A stretch of DNA of 64,000 nt from Scylla paramamosain. Taxonomy: Eukaryota; Arthropoda; Malacostraca; Decapoda; Portunidae. Below, one piece after another: positions 32,865 through 49,811 of this stretch; position 1 is the first letter of the stretch, and every line of letters starts with the position of its first letter. Under the pieces are notes generated by a model. The model saw only the letters and a list, made by a program, of their open reading frames with translations. It searched no databases and was not told the DNA's origin. Where the stretch lies: assembly GCF_035594125.1 (NCBI RefSeq), contig NC_087185.1, forward strand, positions 9,936,501 to 10,000,500, written 5' to 3'. The translations under genes and the position numbers were made by a program.

Positions 32865-35800
32865 AATGGATGCAAAACTCTTTATATTCAGGAACGAAGC
32901 AACATTACAAGAAATGTATTTTTTTTTGTGTGTGTTTTTGTGCATGTTAGGCACGAAAGTGCTAAAAGGAATGGAATACACCTTATATGGAAAAACAAAA
33001 CAACATTACTAATATTGTACATTTTGAGTCTGTTTTCAGCTATTTAGGTAACAAAACGATAAAAGGCATGAAAACAAAAAAAAACTAGAAACATTACCAT
33101 TACCAAAAAAAAAAAAAAAAAATTTAGTGTCTTTTCAGCATATTAGGTCAATATGCATGCAATGTACAATGCAATAGGGATTGGAAAAGGCATAACGAGA
33201 AACTTGTATTGAGTGTTTTTTTTCAGATTTGCATGAGTAGGACTCTTTAAAGAGAGAAACAGAACAACATTATAAAAAACGTGTATTTTAAGTGCATTTC
33301 ATATTTTGAAGTGACAAAACGCCAAAATGCATGCAAAGCGTCCTATATTTGGCAAAGGTAACGATATTTTAAGAAACGTCTTTTTAGTGTTTATGAAAAC
33401 AAAAGAACATTACCAAAAACGTGTCTTTTCATTGTTTATAAAGTTACGTACTAAAACGCTAAAACGTATGTAATAAAAAAAAATGTATACATTTACCCCG
33501 CAAAAAAAAAAAAAAAAAAATCGTGTATATCAAGTGTTTTTGAGTTTCATACGTAGAAAAATGCCAAGATCATGAAATTACCCTATATGGAAACAAAAAG
33601 ACATTACGAGAAAAGTGTATTATGAGTATTTTTGAGCTTTTTTTTTTTACCAAAAACGCGTAAAAAAACATGAAAACCACTCTATATGGAGAAAAATAAC
33701 AACGAAAAATTGTGTGTTTTTCACATTGTTAGTTACCAAAACGCCAAAATGTATGCAAAGAACTCTATATGGAAAAAGAAACGAGAATTACAGAAACGTG
33801 TCTTTTGAGTTTTTATGAGCGTGCTAGGTACGAAAACACACACACCAAAAAAAGCATGGAAAGCACCCTAAAAGGAAAATCAAAATACCATTACAAAAAA
33901 AAAAAAAAAAAATGTACCTTTGAGCTTTTCACCTACCAAAATCCAAAATCATATGCAAAAGACCTTTCATGGAGAAACATGATAACATTACAAAAAAAAA
34001 AAAACTATTTTGAGTGTCTTTGAGCTTTTTACATAGAAAAACGCCAAAATGCATGCAATGCAAAGTATTTCCTATGAAGAATCGAAATGACATTACGAGG
34101 AAAGAGCATTATGAATGTTCTTGATTTCCTTAGGTACGAAGACGCGAAAACGCTTTAATACACTCTATATGAGGAAAGAAAAAGAAATACTTTCAGAAAC
34201 GTGTTGTTAATGTCTAATCAACATTACCAAAAACTTGTATTTTGTGTGAATTGCTCAATGATAGGTGGCAAAACACCCTACATGTTGAAAGGAAACAAGA
34301 TTTCCAGGAAAGTGTCTTTTTCGTGTTTATGAGCGTAATAAGCACCAAAACACTGAAAAGCATGAAAAGCACCTTATGTGAGAAAACAAATCATTACCAA
34401 AAACGTCTCTTTTCAGAGTGTTTGAGCTGTTTACGTACCAAAACGCTAAAACGTATGCAAAACACCTTTTATGAAGAAACAAAGATTACTCAAAAGAAAT
34501 ATCTTGAGTGTTTCGGATCTTCTTAGATACGTTCCATACATTTTGGCTTAGGAAAACGCCAAAATGTATAGAGAAACGAAAATACACTACGAGAAACATG
34601 TATTATGAGTTTTTTTTAACTTCTTAGTAATCAAAACGCTAAAACGTATAAATAGCTCTCTATATGGAGGAACAGAATATTACCAAAAACGTGAATTTTA
34701 AGTGTTTCCACGTTATTAGGTGCAAAAAAGCCAAAATGCATGCAAATTCTACTATATGGGAAAAAAAAGACATTGCAAGAAACTTGTCTTTTGAGAGTTT
34801 TTGAGAGTCTTAGGCACAAAAAGCTAAAAAAGCATGGAATTTTTTCGTGTATAGGTATACAAAACAATATTACGAAAAATAATGTTTTTTCACTGTTTTT
34901 TAAACTCTTATGTAACAAAACGCTAAATGGCATACAAAACACACTTAATGGAGAAATACAATAACATTATCAAAAATAATTATTTTTTAGAGTTTTTAAC
35001 TTATTACGCACAAAATCGCTAAAATGCATGCGAAGTACCCTATATGGGGAAACGAAAAGACATTACGAGAAACAAGTATTACTCGTATGAGAGTTTTTGA
35101 GCTTCTTAGGTAACAAAACGCTAAAAGACATGAATAGTTTACTATACTGAGAAACATAACCACATTAACCAAAACGTGTATTTTGAGTATATTTAACGTT
35201 GTTAGGTATAAAAATGCAAAAAAATACATGCAAAGCACCTTCTATCGGGAAAGGAAACTAGATTTCAAGAAACTAGTCTTTTGAGTGTTAATGAGCGTGT
35301 AAGGTACCAAAACGCTAAATAGTATCTAAAGCACCCTATATGAAAAAAAAAAAAGTGATTTTTCAGTGTTTTGAACTACTCACGTACCAAACCATATGCA
35401 TGCAAAACACCTTATATGGAGTAAGACAATAAACAGGTATTTTGTGTGCTTTTAAGCTTAAGTACAAAAACGTCAAAAACGTACTTCTATATGAGAAAAC
35501 GAAGACATTATAAAAAAAAAAATCGTGCATTATGAGTGTTTCTGATCTTCCTAGGTGCTAAAACACGAAAACGCTTGAGTCTATATGTAGGGAAAAAAAA
35601 AGGAAAACAGAACATCATAAGAACCGTGTATTTTAAATGTATTTCACTCTGTTAGATACTAAAATGCCAAAATGCATGCAAAACATCTTATATGGGGTCA
35701 AGAAACGAGATATAAAAACAAATGTATCTTTTGATATATTTTTTAAGCACTCTTTAGGGACAAGATAATAACATTACGAAAAACAAATGTTTTTAATGCA

Positions 35801-37160
35801 AAATGCAGGCAATGTACCTTATATGGGGAAATGAAAGGACATTACCAGATACGTGTATTATGAGTGTTTTTAAGGTAAAAACACTAAAACGCATGAATAG
35901 CATTCTATATGAAGAAACATTATAACATTAATAAAAAGGTTTATTTCAGCGTACTTCACATCTTTGGGTACCAAAACGCCAAAACAATACCAACACGTGT
36001 CTTTTGAGTGTTTATAAACGCGTTAGGCACCAAAACGCTCTAAAGCATGGAAAACTCTCTATACAGGGAAACAAAAAAAAACAAAACAAAAAAAACGGTT
36101 TTTCTGAGTGTTTTGAGCTACTTCCGTACTAATACGCTAAAATTCCTGTAAAAACTCATTTTCTGGAGAAAAAGAATAACGTTACCAAAAACAATTATTA
36201 AGAGTGTTTTCATCATCAAAAATCCATGGAAAGTACCCAAAATGGGGAAACTAAAAGACATTACGAGAATTCTGCATTTCAAGTGTGTTTAAGCTTCTTA
36301 GGTATCAAAACTTTAAAAGATATGAATAGCATTCTATATGTAGATAAAGAACTTTACCAAAATGTGTATTTCGAGTATTTTCACAATACAAAATACTTTT
36401 TATGGGGAAACAATAACATCAGCAAAAATGTTTTGAATATGTTTTTTAGGTTCTTAGGTAACGTCAAAATATATACTGAAATAAATGATATAATCGGGAA
36501 CGGGTATTATGAGTGTTTTTCAGCTTCTTAGATTTCAAAAGGTAAAAACGCGTGAAAGCAATTTATATGGAGAAACAAAACAATATTACCAAAATGTGTA
36601 TTTTTAGTGTTTTTCATAATGTTAGGTACCAAAACGCCAAAATGCATAAAGAGCACTGCACATGGGGAAACGAAACGACATTACCAGAGACGTGTCTTTT
36701 TTAATGTTTTTGAGCGTTTTAGACATCAAAACGCTAAAATACATGGAAAGCACCCTATACTAGAATACAAAACAATATTACCAAAGGAAAAGTCTTTTGG
36801 GTGTTTAAGAGCTACTTACGTATCAAAATACTAAAATACGTGTAAAACAACCTTTATTGAAAAACAATAACATTACCAAAAATTTGTATCTTTATTTTTT
36901 AGCTTATTACGTACAGAAACGGCGAAAAAAGAACATATAAAGTACCATATATAATTAAATAAAACAACATTATCAGAGACGTTTATTATCAGTGTTTTTT
37001 GAGATTCTTATGTACCAGAATCCTAAAACGCATGAATCGCACTCAATATGAAAATACAGAATGTGGGGGAAATTTTGGGAAACGGTACAACATTTCTATT
37101 CTAGATACATGCCTTTCCGGTGTTATTTACGTTTTAGGCACCAAGATAAAAAAAAAATCA
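32865..37160 (+). repeat. Diverged satellite, plus polarity
   Basis: Plus-orientation monomers. The first 1.7 kb is the second duplicate; beyond 34,577 the sequence is unique in the window until 36,681, where the segment repeated at 38,034 begins. No gene is seen. Confidence 0.9.
36681..37160 (+). repeat. Direct repeat 1 flanking an inverted segment
   Basis: TTACCAGAGACGTGTC through GGCACCAAGATAAAAAA, repeated with small indels at 38,034-38,485. Both copies carry the unusual piece GAATGTGGGGGAAAT and both are followed by AATCAATAAACTT and a polarity flip. Confidence 0.85.
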
Positions 37161-38030
37161 ATAAACTTGTTTTCCATGCGTTTTAGCGTTTTGGTACGTA
37201 AACAGCTCAAAAACTCTGAAAAGAGACGTTTTGGTAATGTTTTGTTTTCTCACATAAGGTGCTTTTCATGCTTTTCAGTGTTTTGGTGCTTATTACGCTC
37301 ATAAACACGAAAAAAGACACTTTCCTGGAAATCTCGTTTCCTTTTAACATGTAGGGTGTTTTGGCACCTATCATTGAGCAATTCACACAAAATACAAGTT
37401 TTTGGTAATGTTGATATGATTCTCCATATAGAGAGTTATGGGTTTTAGAATTTTGGTAATATAGAAGCTCAAAAGCACTAATAATATACGTTTCTTGTAA
37501 TGTGTTTTCGCTTAATTTGCAAGCATTTTTGCGTTTTTTACGTAACAAGCTCAAAACAATAAAAAATATTTGTTTTTGGTAATATTGTTTCTGCATAAAG
37601 TGTATTTTCCAGGCGTTTTAGCGTTTTCGTACATTTTCTCCATAATTGGGTGTTTTTGCATACGTTTTAGTGTTTTGGTGTGTAAGCTGAGAAAAACTCG
37701 ACACGTTTTTGGTAATGTTTTCTACTTACATATATGGCACTTTCCATGCTTTTTACCGTTTTGGTGTCTAAGAACCACAAAAACACGCAAAAGATACGTT
37801 TCTTGAAATGTCGTTTCGTTTTTTTTTTTTTCAATATAAACGGCTTTTTCCTATGCATTTTGTCGTTTTGGTATCTATCAATGTGAAAAACACTCAGTTT
37901 ATATATTTTTTGGCAATGTTCTTCAGTTTCTAAATATAGAGTGGTAACAACACGTTTTCGCGTTTTATTACCTAATATGCTGAAGAACACTCATAATACA
38001 CGTTAATAGTAATATTACTAATAGTTAATA
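37161..38030 (-). repeat. Short satellite inversion
   Basis: Minus-polarity monomers. 37,165-37,410 is close to the reverse complement of about 31,350-31,600 (and its duplicate near 34,250-34,460). The right end is an AT-rich link of TTAATAG-type words, including the perfect palindrome TAGTAATATTACTA near 38,010. Confidence 0.82.
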
Positions 38031-38033
38031 GTT

Positions 38034-38485
38034 ATTACCAGAGACGTGTCTTTTTTAATGTTTTTGAGCGTTTTAGACATCAAAACGCTAAAATACATGG
38101 AAAGCACCCTATACTGGAATACAAAACAATATTACCAAAAGAAAGTCTTTTTGGTGTTTAGGATCATCTTACGTATCAAAATACTAAAACAAAATTTATT
38201 GAAAAACAATAACATTACCAAAATTTTGTATCTTTATTTTTTAGCTTATTAGGTACAAAAACGGCGAAAAAAAAACATAAAATATCATATATAATTAAAC
38301 AAAACAATATTATCAGAGACGTTTACCATCAGTGTTTTTGAGATTCTTATGTACCAGAATCGCACTCAATATGAAAATACAGAATGTGGGGGAAATATGG
38401 GGAAACGGTACAACATTTCTAGATACATGCCTTTCCGGTGTTATTTACGTTTTAGGCACCAAGATAAAAAAAAAAAAAAAATCAA
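38034..38485 (+). repeat. Direct repeat 2 (copy of 36,681-37,160)
   Basis: Second copy of the preceding direct repeat, with a short deletion that removes ATCCTAAAACGCATGA-like text near the end. It restores plus polarity for about 450 bp. Confidence 0.85.
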
Positions 38486-39245
38486 TAAACTTTTTTTTTT
38501 TTGTAATATTCTGGGTTATGAAGAGTGTCTTGCATGCGTTGTAGCGTTTTGGTACGTATCTCAAAAACACTCAAAAGACACTATTTTGTTAATGGTGTTT
38601 TATTTTACAAAATAGGGTGCTTTCCATGCTTTTTAGCGTTTTATTGCCTATTTCGCTCATAAACAATGAAACACTTCTATAAATCTGATTTCCTTTCCCC
38701 ATGCATTTTGGCGTTTTGGTACCTAAGAATATGAAATACATTCAAAATAACGTTTTTGATAATGTTCTGTTTCTACATATGGAGTGACATTCATGATTCT
38801 TAGCGTTTTAGTTTTAGTCATAATACACGTTTTTTGCAAACTTTATTCGTTTCCCCATGTAGGTTACTTTGCCTGCATTTTGGCTTTTTTCTGTGTAGCA
38901 AGCTCAAAAACAATTGCAATAGTTTTTTTGTTTTTTTTGGTAATGTTACTCTGCTTCTAAAGAAATCGTTTTTTTTGGTATTTCTTTTTTTTCGGTTTTT
39001 GGTACGTAAGAAGTTTTATAAGCATTCAAAAGACACATTTTTTCCTAATGTTGTTTTCGTTTCTCATACTGAATGATTTTTATGCTGTTTTAGCGTTTTG
39101 GTGTCTAACACGCTGATAAACACTCAAAAAAACACGTTTCTGGAAGCATTTCGGCGTTTTGAACCTATCATTGTGAAAAACATATATAAACTGCTATTAA
39201 GGTTTTTTTTTTTCTAGCTTTTTCGTACCTAAAATCTCAAAACCA
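38486..39245 (-). repeat. Short satellite segment, minus polarity
   Basis: Minus-polarity monomers (GCGTTTTGGTACGTATCTC, CTCATAAACACTC) from a poly-A/poly-T junction to about 39,245. No gene is seen. Confidence 0.82.
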
Positions 39246-39325
39246 CGTATCTTTATTGAAAAACGATAACATTACTAAAAATTTGTATCGTTATTTTTTA
39301 GCTATTTTTGAGCATTTTGATACAG
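39246..39325 (+). repeat. 80-bp plus-polarity island
   Basis: TTTATTGAAAAACGATAAC to TTTTTTAGCT resembles 36,850-36,905 (and the matching part of 38,034-38,485), so it is a third, smaller copy of that segment set between minus-polarity flanks. Confidence 0.7.
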
Positions 39326-39405
39326 GTTTCTTTTTCTATCTTTTCGTTCCCCCATATAAGGTACATTCATTTTGTTTTTGCAAGTAACAAGCTCAAAAAC
39401 ACTCA
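39326..39405 (-). repeat. 80-bp minus-polarity island
   Basis: CTTTTCGTTCCCCCATATAA and GTAACAAGCTCAAAAACACTC are minus-polarity class-A text, immediately followed by plus-polarity class-A text (TTACGTAGACAAACACC). Confidence 0.7.
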
Positions 39406-40961
39406 CATATTACGTAGACAAACACCAAAATGCATGCAAAGTACCCTATATGAATATGAAAAAACTTTACGAGAAACGTGCATTATTAATTGTTTTCAAC
39501 TTCTTAGGCATCAAAACGATAAAACTCATAAATAAGACTCAATATGGAGAAACATAAGAACATTACCAAGAGTGTGTATTTTGAGTACAAAAAGTGTATT
39601 TTAAGTACCAAAAAGTCAAACTGCATGCAACGCATGGGGAAAGAAAAAAGAAATTTCTAGAAACGTGTCTTTTAAATGTTTATGAGCATTCTAGGCACTA
39701 AAAAAAATGGAAAGCACTTCATATAGGAAAAAATTAAAAATATCCAAAACGTCTCTTTTTAATGTTTTTTTTTTCTTACTTATGTACCAAAACACTAAAA
39801 TACCTGCAAAACACTCTTTATGGATAAGCAGCATAACTTTACTGAAAAACGTATATTTTGAGTGTTTTTGAGCTTGTTACGTAGTAAAACGCCAAAATCC
39901 ATGAAAATTACCCTATAATGGAAAACAAAACGACATTACCAGAAACATGTATATACTATGAGTGTTTTTGAGGTTCTTAGGTTTGAAAAAAAATAAATAT
40001 ATGAATACCGCTCTATATGAAGAAAGAACAACATTACCAAAAACGTGTATTTTGAGTGTTTTTTAGAATTACCAAAAAGCGAAAATGCATGCAAAGCCAT
40101 TTTGCAAAAATGAAAATGGGGAAATAAAACGGCATTATCAGAAACGTGATTTTGTGTTTTTAGCGTGTTATATACCAAAACGCTAAAACCATAGAATTCA
40201 CCAAAAATATGAAGTAAAATAACATTACGGAAAGTGTCTTTTGAGTGTTTTGAAAAATCTTACGTATCAAAACGCTAAAACGCATGAAAAACATATTTCA
40301 TGGACACACATAATAACTTTACCGAAAAACAAGTATTCTCAGTGTTTTTAGCTTGTTAAGTAGGAAAACTCCAAAATGCTTGTAAAGTAACCAATATGGG
40401 AAAACGAAAAAACATTAAGCGAAACATAATGATAAAACAAAAAAAAAACATTACGAGAAACATGTATTATGATTGAGTTTGAGCTCCTTGGGTACCAAAA
40501 TGTAAAACGTGTTAATACCACTCTATATGGAGTAAGAAGCCAACATTACCAAACAAAAGTACCTTGAGTATTTTTGACATGCTTACATACAAAAACGCAC
40601 AAGTGCGTGGAAAATACCCTATAAGGGGAAACAAAAAGACATTAAAAGAAACGTGTATGTTGAGTGTTTCTTAGATACCAGAACGTTAAAACGCATGAAT
40701 AACACTCTATATGAAAAAAAAAACTGCATTTTAATGTATTTCCTATGCATGCAAAGCACCATATTTGGGAGGAAGGAAATGAGATTATCAGAAAAGTGTC
40801 TTTTCAGTGTGTATGAGCGTGCTAGGCGACAAAACGCTAAAAAAAAAGTATGGAAAGCAAACTATACGGGAAAACAAAACATTAAAAATAATGCCTTTTG
40901 AGGATATTTGAGCTACTTACGTACCAAAACACTAAAACGCATGCAAAACACCTATGATGGA
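39406..40961 (+). repeat. Diverged satellite, plus polarity, up to the gypsy insertion
   Basis: Class A to E monomers in order. The last monomer is class E, interrupted after ACACCTATGATGGA by the LTR element. No gene is seen. Confidence 0.9.
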
Positions 40962-41143
40962 TGTAATAACTGCAGGATTGAGACGTAGTAAGAGATGGAC
41001 TCCAGGGGTAACAATGTATTAAGGAGCGGCTACCCGCTTGCCGGCTGGAGCTGAACCATGTTTCTGAATTCCTGCTCCATTTGTGAGGTCCATGGGAGGT
41101 GGTATGGCATCATCTGCGTTAACCGTCTCGCCCTCTATGCTTA
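40962..41143 (-). repeat. 3' LTR of gypsy element
   Basis: Partner of 43,069-43,250. Its first ~125 bp on the minus strand encode the last residues of Pol (VSIEGETVNADD and on), so the 5' LTR carries the same coding piece without a gene in front of it. Confidence 0.92.
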
Positions 41144-42032
41144 CTCTTCTCCTCACATAGTCGAGATGACGTCGTACAGTCCTCCCATCTAGCAACTGCA
41201 CCTTGAAAGAAACAGGACCGGATTTTTGGACAATTACGCCTGATAGCCATTTTTTCCCTGGAGAAAAGTTTACTACATAAACTAATTCTCCCACTTTAAA
41301 TTCCCTATGCCGCGCTTTCTGATCATGGTAGTACTTTTGCATTTCTTGCTTCTTCATAACTCTATCCTGGACATCTGGATGCAGTAAGTCTAAACAAGTT
41401 TTTAATTTTCTTCCCACTAAAAGCTCAGCAGGGGAAACTCCTGTGGTAGTCTGAGGTGTTACTCGATACCGTAACAGAAACTTGCTAATTCTGGATTCCA
41501 ATGAGCCTCCTGTTAATCTTTTAAGAGAATTTTTAAAAATTTGAACTGCCTTTTCCGCCAACCCATTGGATGCTGGATGGTAGGGAGATGTCTTTATGTG
41601 AATGATACCATTTTGTTTTAAGAAAGCTTCAAACTCTTCGCTACAAAAATTGGTACCATTATCTGTTACCACCGTGTCAGGTAGTCCTTGTGACCCGAAT
41701 GTAACTTGCAACTTTTCAATAGTTATAGATGAAGTGGCTGACTGTGTAGCGTGAACATCCATCCATTTGGAATGGGCATCTATGATGACGAGGAACATCT
41801 TACCCATAAACGGCCCAGCGTAATCCAAATGTAACCTGGACCAGGGTTTTAGTGGCCACTCCCATGGCTGCAAAGGAGCGTCTGGGGGAAGATTTCTCAC
41901 TTGTTGGCACTGTGAACATAGTTGTACTGTTGACTCAACATCTTTATCTATATTGGGCCACCACACATGACTACGCGCAATACCTTTCATGCGCGAGACT
42001 CCTGGATGCGTTGCATGTAGCTCAGCCAACAC
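41019..42032 (-). CDS. Integrase (C-terminal remnant of Pol)
   Basis: About 337 residues. Zinc-binding region LHATHPGVSRMK...CSQCQ (HHCC type) with VWWPNIDKD; catalytic core with Asp in LHLDYAGPF, Asp in VVTDNGTNF and Glu in NGLAEKAVQ, the D,D-35-E triad; C-terminal GPY/F-like region FKVGELVYVVNFSPGKKWLS. The integrase inserts element DNA into the genome. The frame opens at a GTG just after a TGA (42,039-42,041), so it lacks its own ATG at the front; it is one base out of the Gag frame and is the back part of Pol left by the deletion. It runs through the polypurine tract and about 125 bp into the 3' LTR before its TAA at 41,019. Confidence 0.9.
   Translation of the reverse strand: MLAELHATHPGVSRMKGIARSHVWWPNIDKDVESTVQLCSQCQQVRNLPPDAPLQPWEWPLKPWSRLHLDYAGPFMGKMFLVIIDAHSKWMDVHATQSATSSITIEKLQVTFGSQGLPDTVVTDNGTNFCSEEFEAFLKQNGIIHIKTSPYHPASNGLAEKAVQIFKNSLKRLTGGSLESRISKFLLRYRVTPQTTTGVSPAELLVGRKLKTCLDLLHPDVQDRVMKKQEMQKYYHDQKARHREFKVGELVYVVNFSPGKKWLSGVIVQKSGPVSFKVQLLDGRTVRRHLDYVRRRVSIEGETVNADDAIPPPMDLTNGAGIQKHGSAPAGKRVAAP
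41144..41154 (-). promoter_or_regulatory. Polypurine tract of gypsy element
   Basis: GAGGAGAAGAG on the minus strand, directly upstream of the 3' LTR and inside the integrase reading frame. In LTR elements this tract primes plus-strand DNA synthesis, and its end sets the LTR start, supporting the LTR boundary. Confidence 0.78.
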
Positions 42033-43056
42033 ATTTTTTCAATAAGTCTCCACTGTAGGTGCGTAACACTACGTCGGAATACTCGAGCACCGGCTTGCAC
42101 GTATCCTTCCAGCTTTCTTCATACACTTTCTGACTTATAATGGACACCGCAGCACCAGTATCCACTTCCATGGGAATAGCCACCTTGTTAACTTCTGGGT
42201 GAACAATCACAGGTGGTTCACGAGCCCCCCGCACTGTATACAAGGTGTATTCTTCCCCAGTTGTCTCACCGTCCTCCTCTTCACCCTCAATCTTGTGCAT
42301 TTTCCTTTCCATGTCTGCTTTATTTCGACACATCCTTGCCAAGTGTCCCACTTTCTTACATTTAAAACAGGTAGCACGTGCAAAATGACAGCTAGGAGCC
42401 ACATGCGGACCCCCACACCTGTAGCACTGTGGTCGAGGATTCGTTCGCACCCACGGTGTCTCTTGAATTTTTCTTCCTTCCCCGCGCCTCTCCTGAATCT
42501 TGTTCACTTGACTGCTGCGGTACTCCCCAGCCTGTTGTAGGTCTTCAGTGTCTTTTGCCGCAGCCTCCATAGCCAGAGCAGTTGCCTCTGCCTTCTTGAA
42601 GTCCAAATTCCCATCTGCCAACAACCTTGCTTGTATTTTTCGGTCGTCAATTCCACACACCAGACGATCTCGTAACATGTCAGGTAGTTGGTTTCCGTAC
42701 GCACAGTGCTCCGCTAATTTCCGAAGGTCAGTAATGTAAGAAGACACAGATTCAGTTGGTTGCTTGAATCGTGAGTTGAATTTGAAGCGCTTCATGATTA
42801 CTGACGGTTTCGGGCACATGTGATTCTCCAACAGCACTTTGAGGTCACTGTACGACTTGTCGGCTGGCTTCTCTGGTAGGCAGAGTGACCTTATCACTTC
42901 GTAGGTTCTTGCTCCACAAACAGCCAATAAAGTAGATTTCTTTTTTTTCTCTTCAATAATGTCGTTGGCTTCAAAAAAATGCTCCAGCCGCTCCACATAT
43001 TGAGTCCACACCTCGGCATCCTGGTTAAATTCTTCTACTTTGCCAATAAATCCCAT
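42022..43056 (-). CDS. gag: Gag polyprotein with start of aspartic protease (truncated)
   Basis: About 344 residues from the ATG at 43,056 (MGFIGKVEEF). The first ~190 residues are a gypsy-type Gag with VWTQYVERLEHFF and FNSRFKQPTESVSSYITDLR, typical of capsid regions that assemble particles. Two zinc knuckles follow: CYRCGGPHVAPSC (CX2CX3HX4C) and CFKCKKVGHLARMC (CX2CX4HX4C). An acidic linker leads to the protease active site MEVDTGAAVSIIS. The protease ends early: after TYSGDLLKK the frame meets a TGA at 42,022, where the internal deletion joins it to integrase sequence in another frame. Gag itself looks intact; a working protease is unlikely. Confidence 0.9.
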   Translation of the reverse strand: MGFIGKVEEFNQDAEVWTQYVERLEHFFEANDIIEEKKKKSTLLAVCGARTYEVIRSLCLPEKPADKSYSDLKVLLENHMCPKPSVIMKRFKFNSRFKQPTESVSSYITDLRKLAEHCAYGNQLPDMLRDRLVCGIDDRKIQARLLADGNLDFKKAEATALAMEAAAKDTEDLQQAGEYRSSQVNKIQERRGEGRKIQETPWVRTNPRPQCYRCGGPHVAPSCHFARATCFKCKKVGHLARMCRNKADMERKMHKIEGEEEDGETTGEEYTLYTVRGAREPPVIVHPEVNKVAIPMEVDTGAAVSIISQKVYEESWKDTCKPVLEYSDVVLRTYSGDLLKKCVG

Positions 43057-43067
43057 CCTCGTCGCCA
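43049..43067 (-). promoter_or_regulatory. Primer-binding site for tRNA-Ser
   Basis: TGGCGACGAGGATGGGATT lies one base inside the 5' LTR. It is complementary to the 3' end (with CCA) expected for animal tRNA-Ser(GCU), recalled from general knowledge of that tRNA. The Gag start codon (43,054-43,056) falls inside it. Confidence 0.75.
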
Positions 43068-43068
43068 A

Positions 43069-43250
43069 TGTAATAACTGCAGGATTGAGACGTAGTAAGA
43101 GATGGACTCCAGGGGTAACAATGTATTAAGGAGCGGCTACCCGCTTGCCGGCTGGAGCTGAACCATGTTTCTGGATTCCTGCTCCATTTGTGAGGTCCAT
43201 GGGAGGTGGTATGGCATCATCTGCGTTAACCGTCTCGCCCTCTATGCTTA
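43069..43250 (-). repeat. 5' LTR of gypsy element
   Basis: 182-bp direct repeat of 40,962-41,143 with one visible substitution (TTTCTGGATT versus TTTCTGAATT). On the minus strand it starts TAAGCATAGAG and ends GTTATTACA. The start is not the usual TG, but it lies exactly next to the polypurine tract in the 3' copy. Confidence 0.92.
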
Positions 43251-44490
<1,240 letters not shown>

Positions 44491-44494
44491 AGAA

Positions 44495-44812
44495 ACGTGA
44501 CTTATTTATTTGTATTAACTGTACTGATTCTAATCGACCTATATCTTTCCTGTAATGTGGGGACCAGAACTGCATAGCGTAGTCTAGATGAGGTCTGACC
44601 AGCGCCAAGTATAACTTTAATATTACTTCCGGCCTTCTACTTTTAACACTCCTAAAAATGAACCCTAGTACCCTATTTGCCTTGTTTCTGGCTTCTATGC
44701 ATTGTTTCCCTAGACGGAGTTCAGAGCTAACTATAACTCCTAAATCTTTCTCGTACCCTGTACCTACCAGAGTTTGGTTGTTTAATGTGTACTGGTTGTT
44801 TAATGTGTACAT
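44495..44812 (-). pseudogene. LINE fragment: C-terminal reverse transcriptase piece (CR1/L2-like)
   Basis: About 100 codons open on the minus strand. YEKDLGVIVSSELRLGKQC, ARNKANRVLGFIFR and LVRPHLDYAMQFWSP match the post-palm thumb region of CR1/L2-type reverse transcriptases; the frame then leaves the family after RLESVQ and stops. Catalytic motifs lie upstream and are absent, as is any 3' UTR, so the fragment is truncated at both ends. It is a different family from the LINE at 17.66 kb. The upstream edge has an 18-bp tandem duplication, TGGTTGTTTAATGTGTAC, at 44,775-44,792 and 44,793-44,810. Satellite flanks both sides in plus polarity. Confidence 0.85.
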
Positions 44813-44815
44813 TAA

Positions 44816-49811
<4,996 letters not shown>

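Larger units (their letters stand above)
40962..43250 (-). mobile_element. Compact Ty3/gypsy LTR retrotransposon lacking RT-RNase H (Mag-like)
   Basis: A 2.29-kb element on the minus strand: 5' LTR 43,069-43,250, primer-binding site, Gag and protease start, integrase, polypurine tract 41,144-41,154, 3' LTR 40,962-41,143. The LTRs show one difference in 182 bp, so the insertion is young. TGGA flanks both sides (40,958-40,961 and 43,251-43,254), a 4-bp target-site duplication in a class-E satellite monomer. The RT and RNase H expected between protease and integrase are absent; a full relative would be roughly twice as long. The tRNA-Ser-type primer site suggests the Mag lineage (inference). It could move only with RT supplied in trans. 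Confidence 0.92.

Noticed and set aside
37207..37596. 129-codon minus-strand frame resembling the frame at 31,382-31,666
   Set aside because: The similarity reflects the inverted satellite duplication, not a gene family; the frame is not kept outside the shared DNA.
41852..42739. Plus-strand open frames over the gypsy element
   Set aside because: Shadows of Gag and integrase, which are supported on the minus strand by zinc knuckles, DTGA and the D,D-35-E triad.
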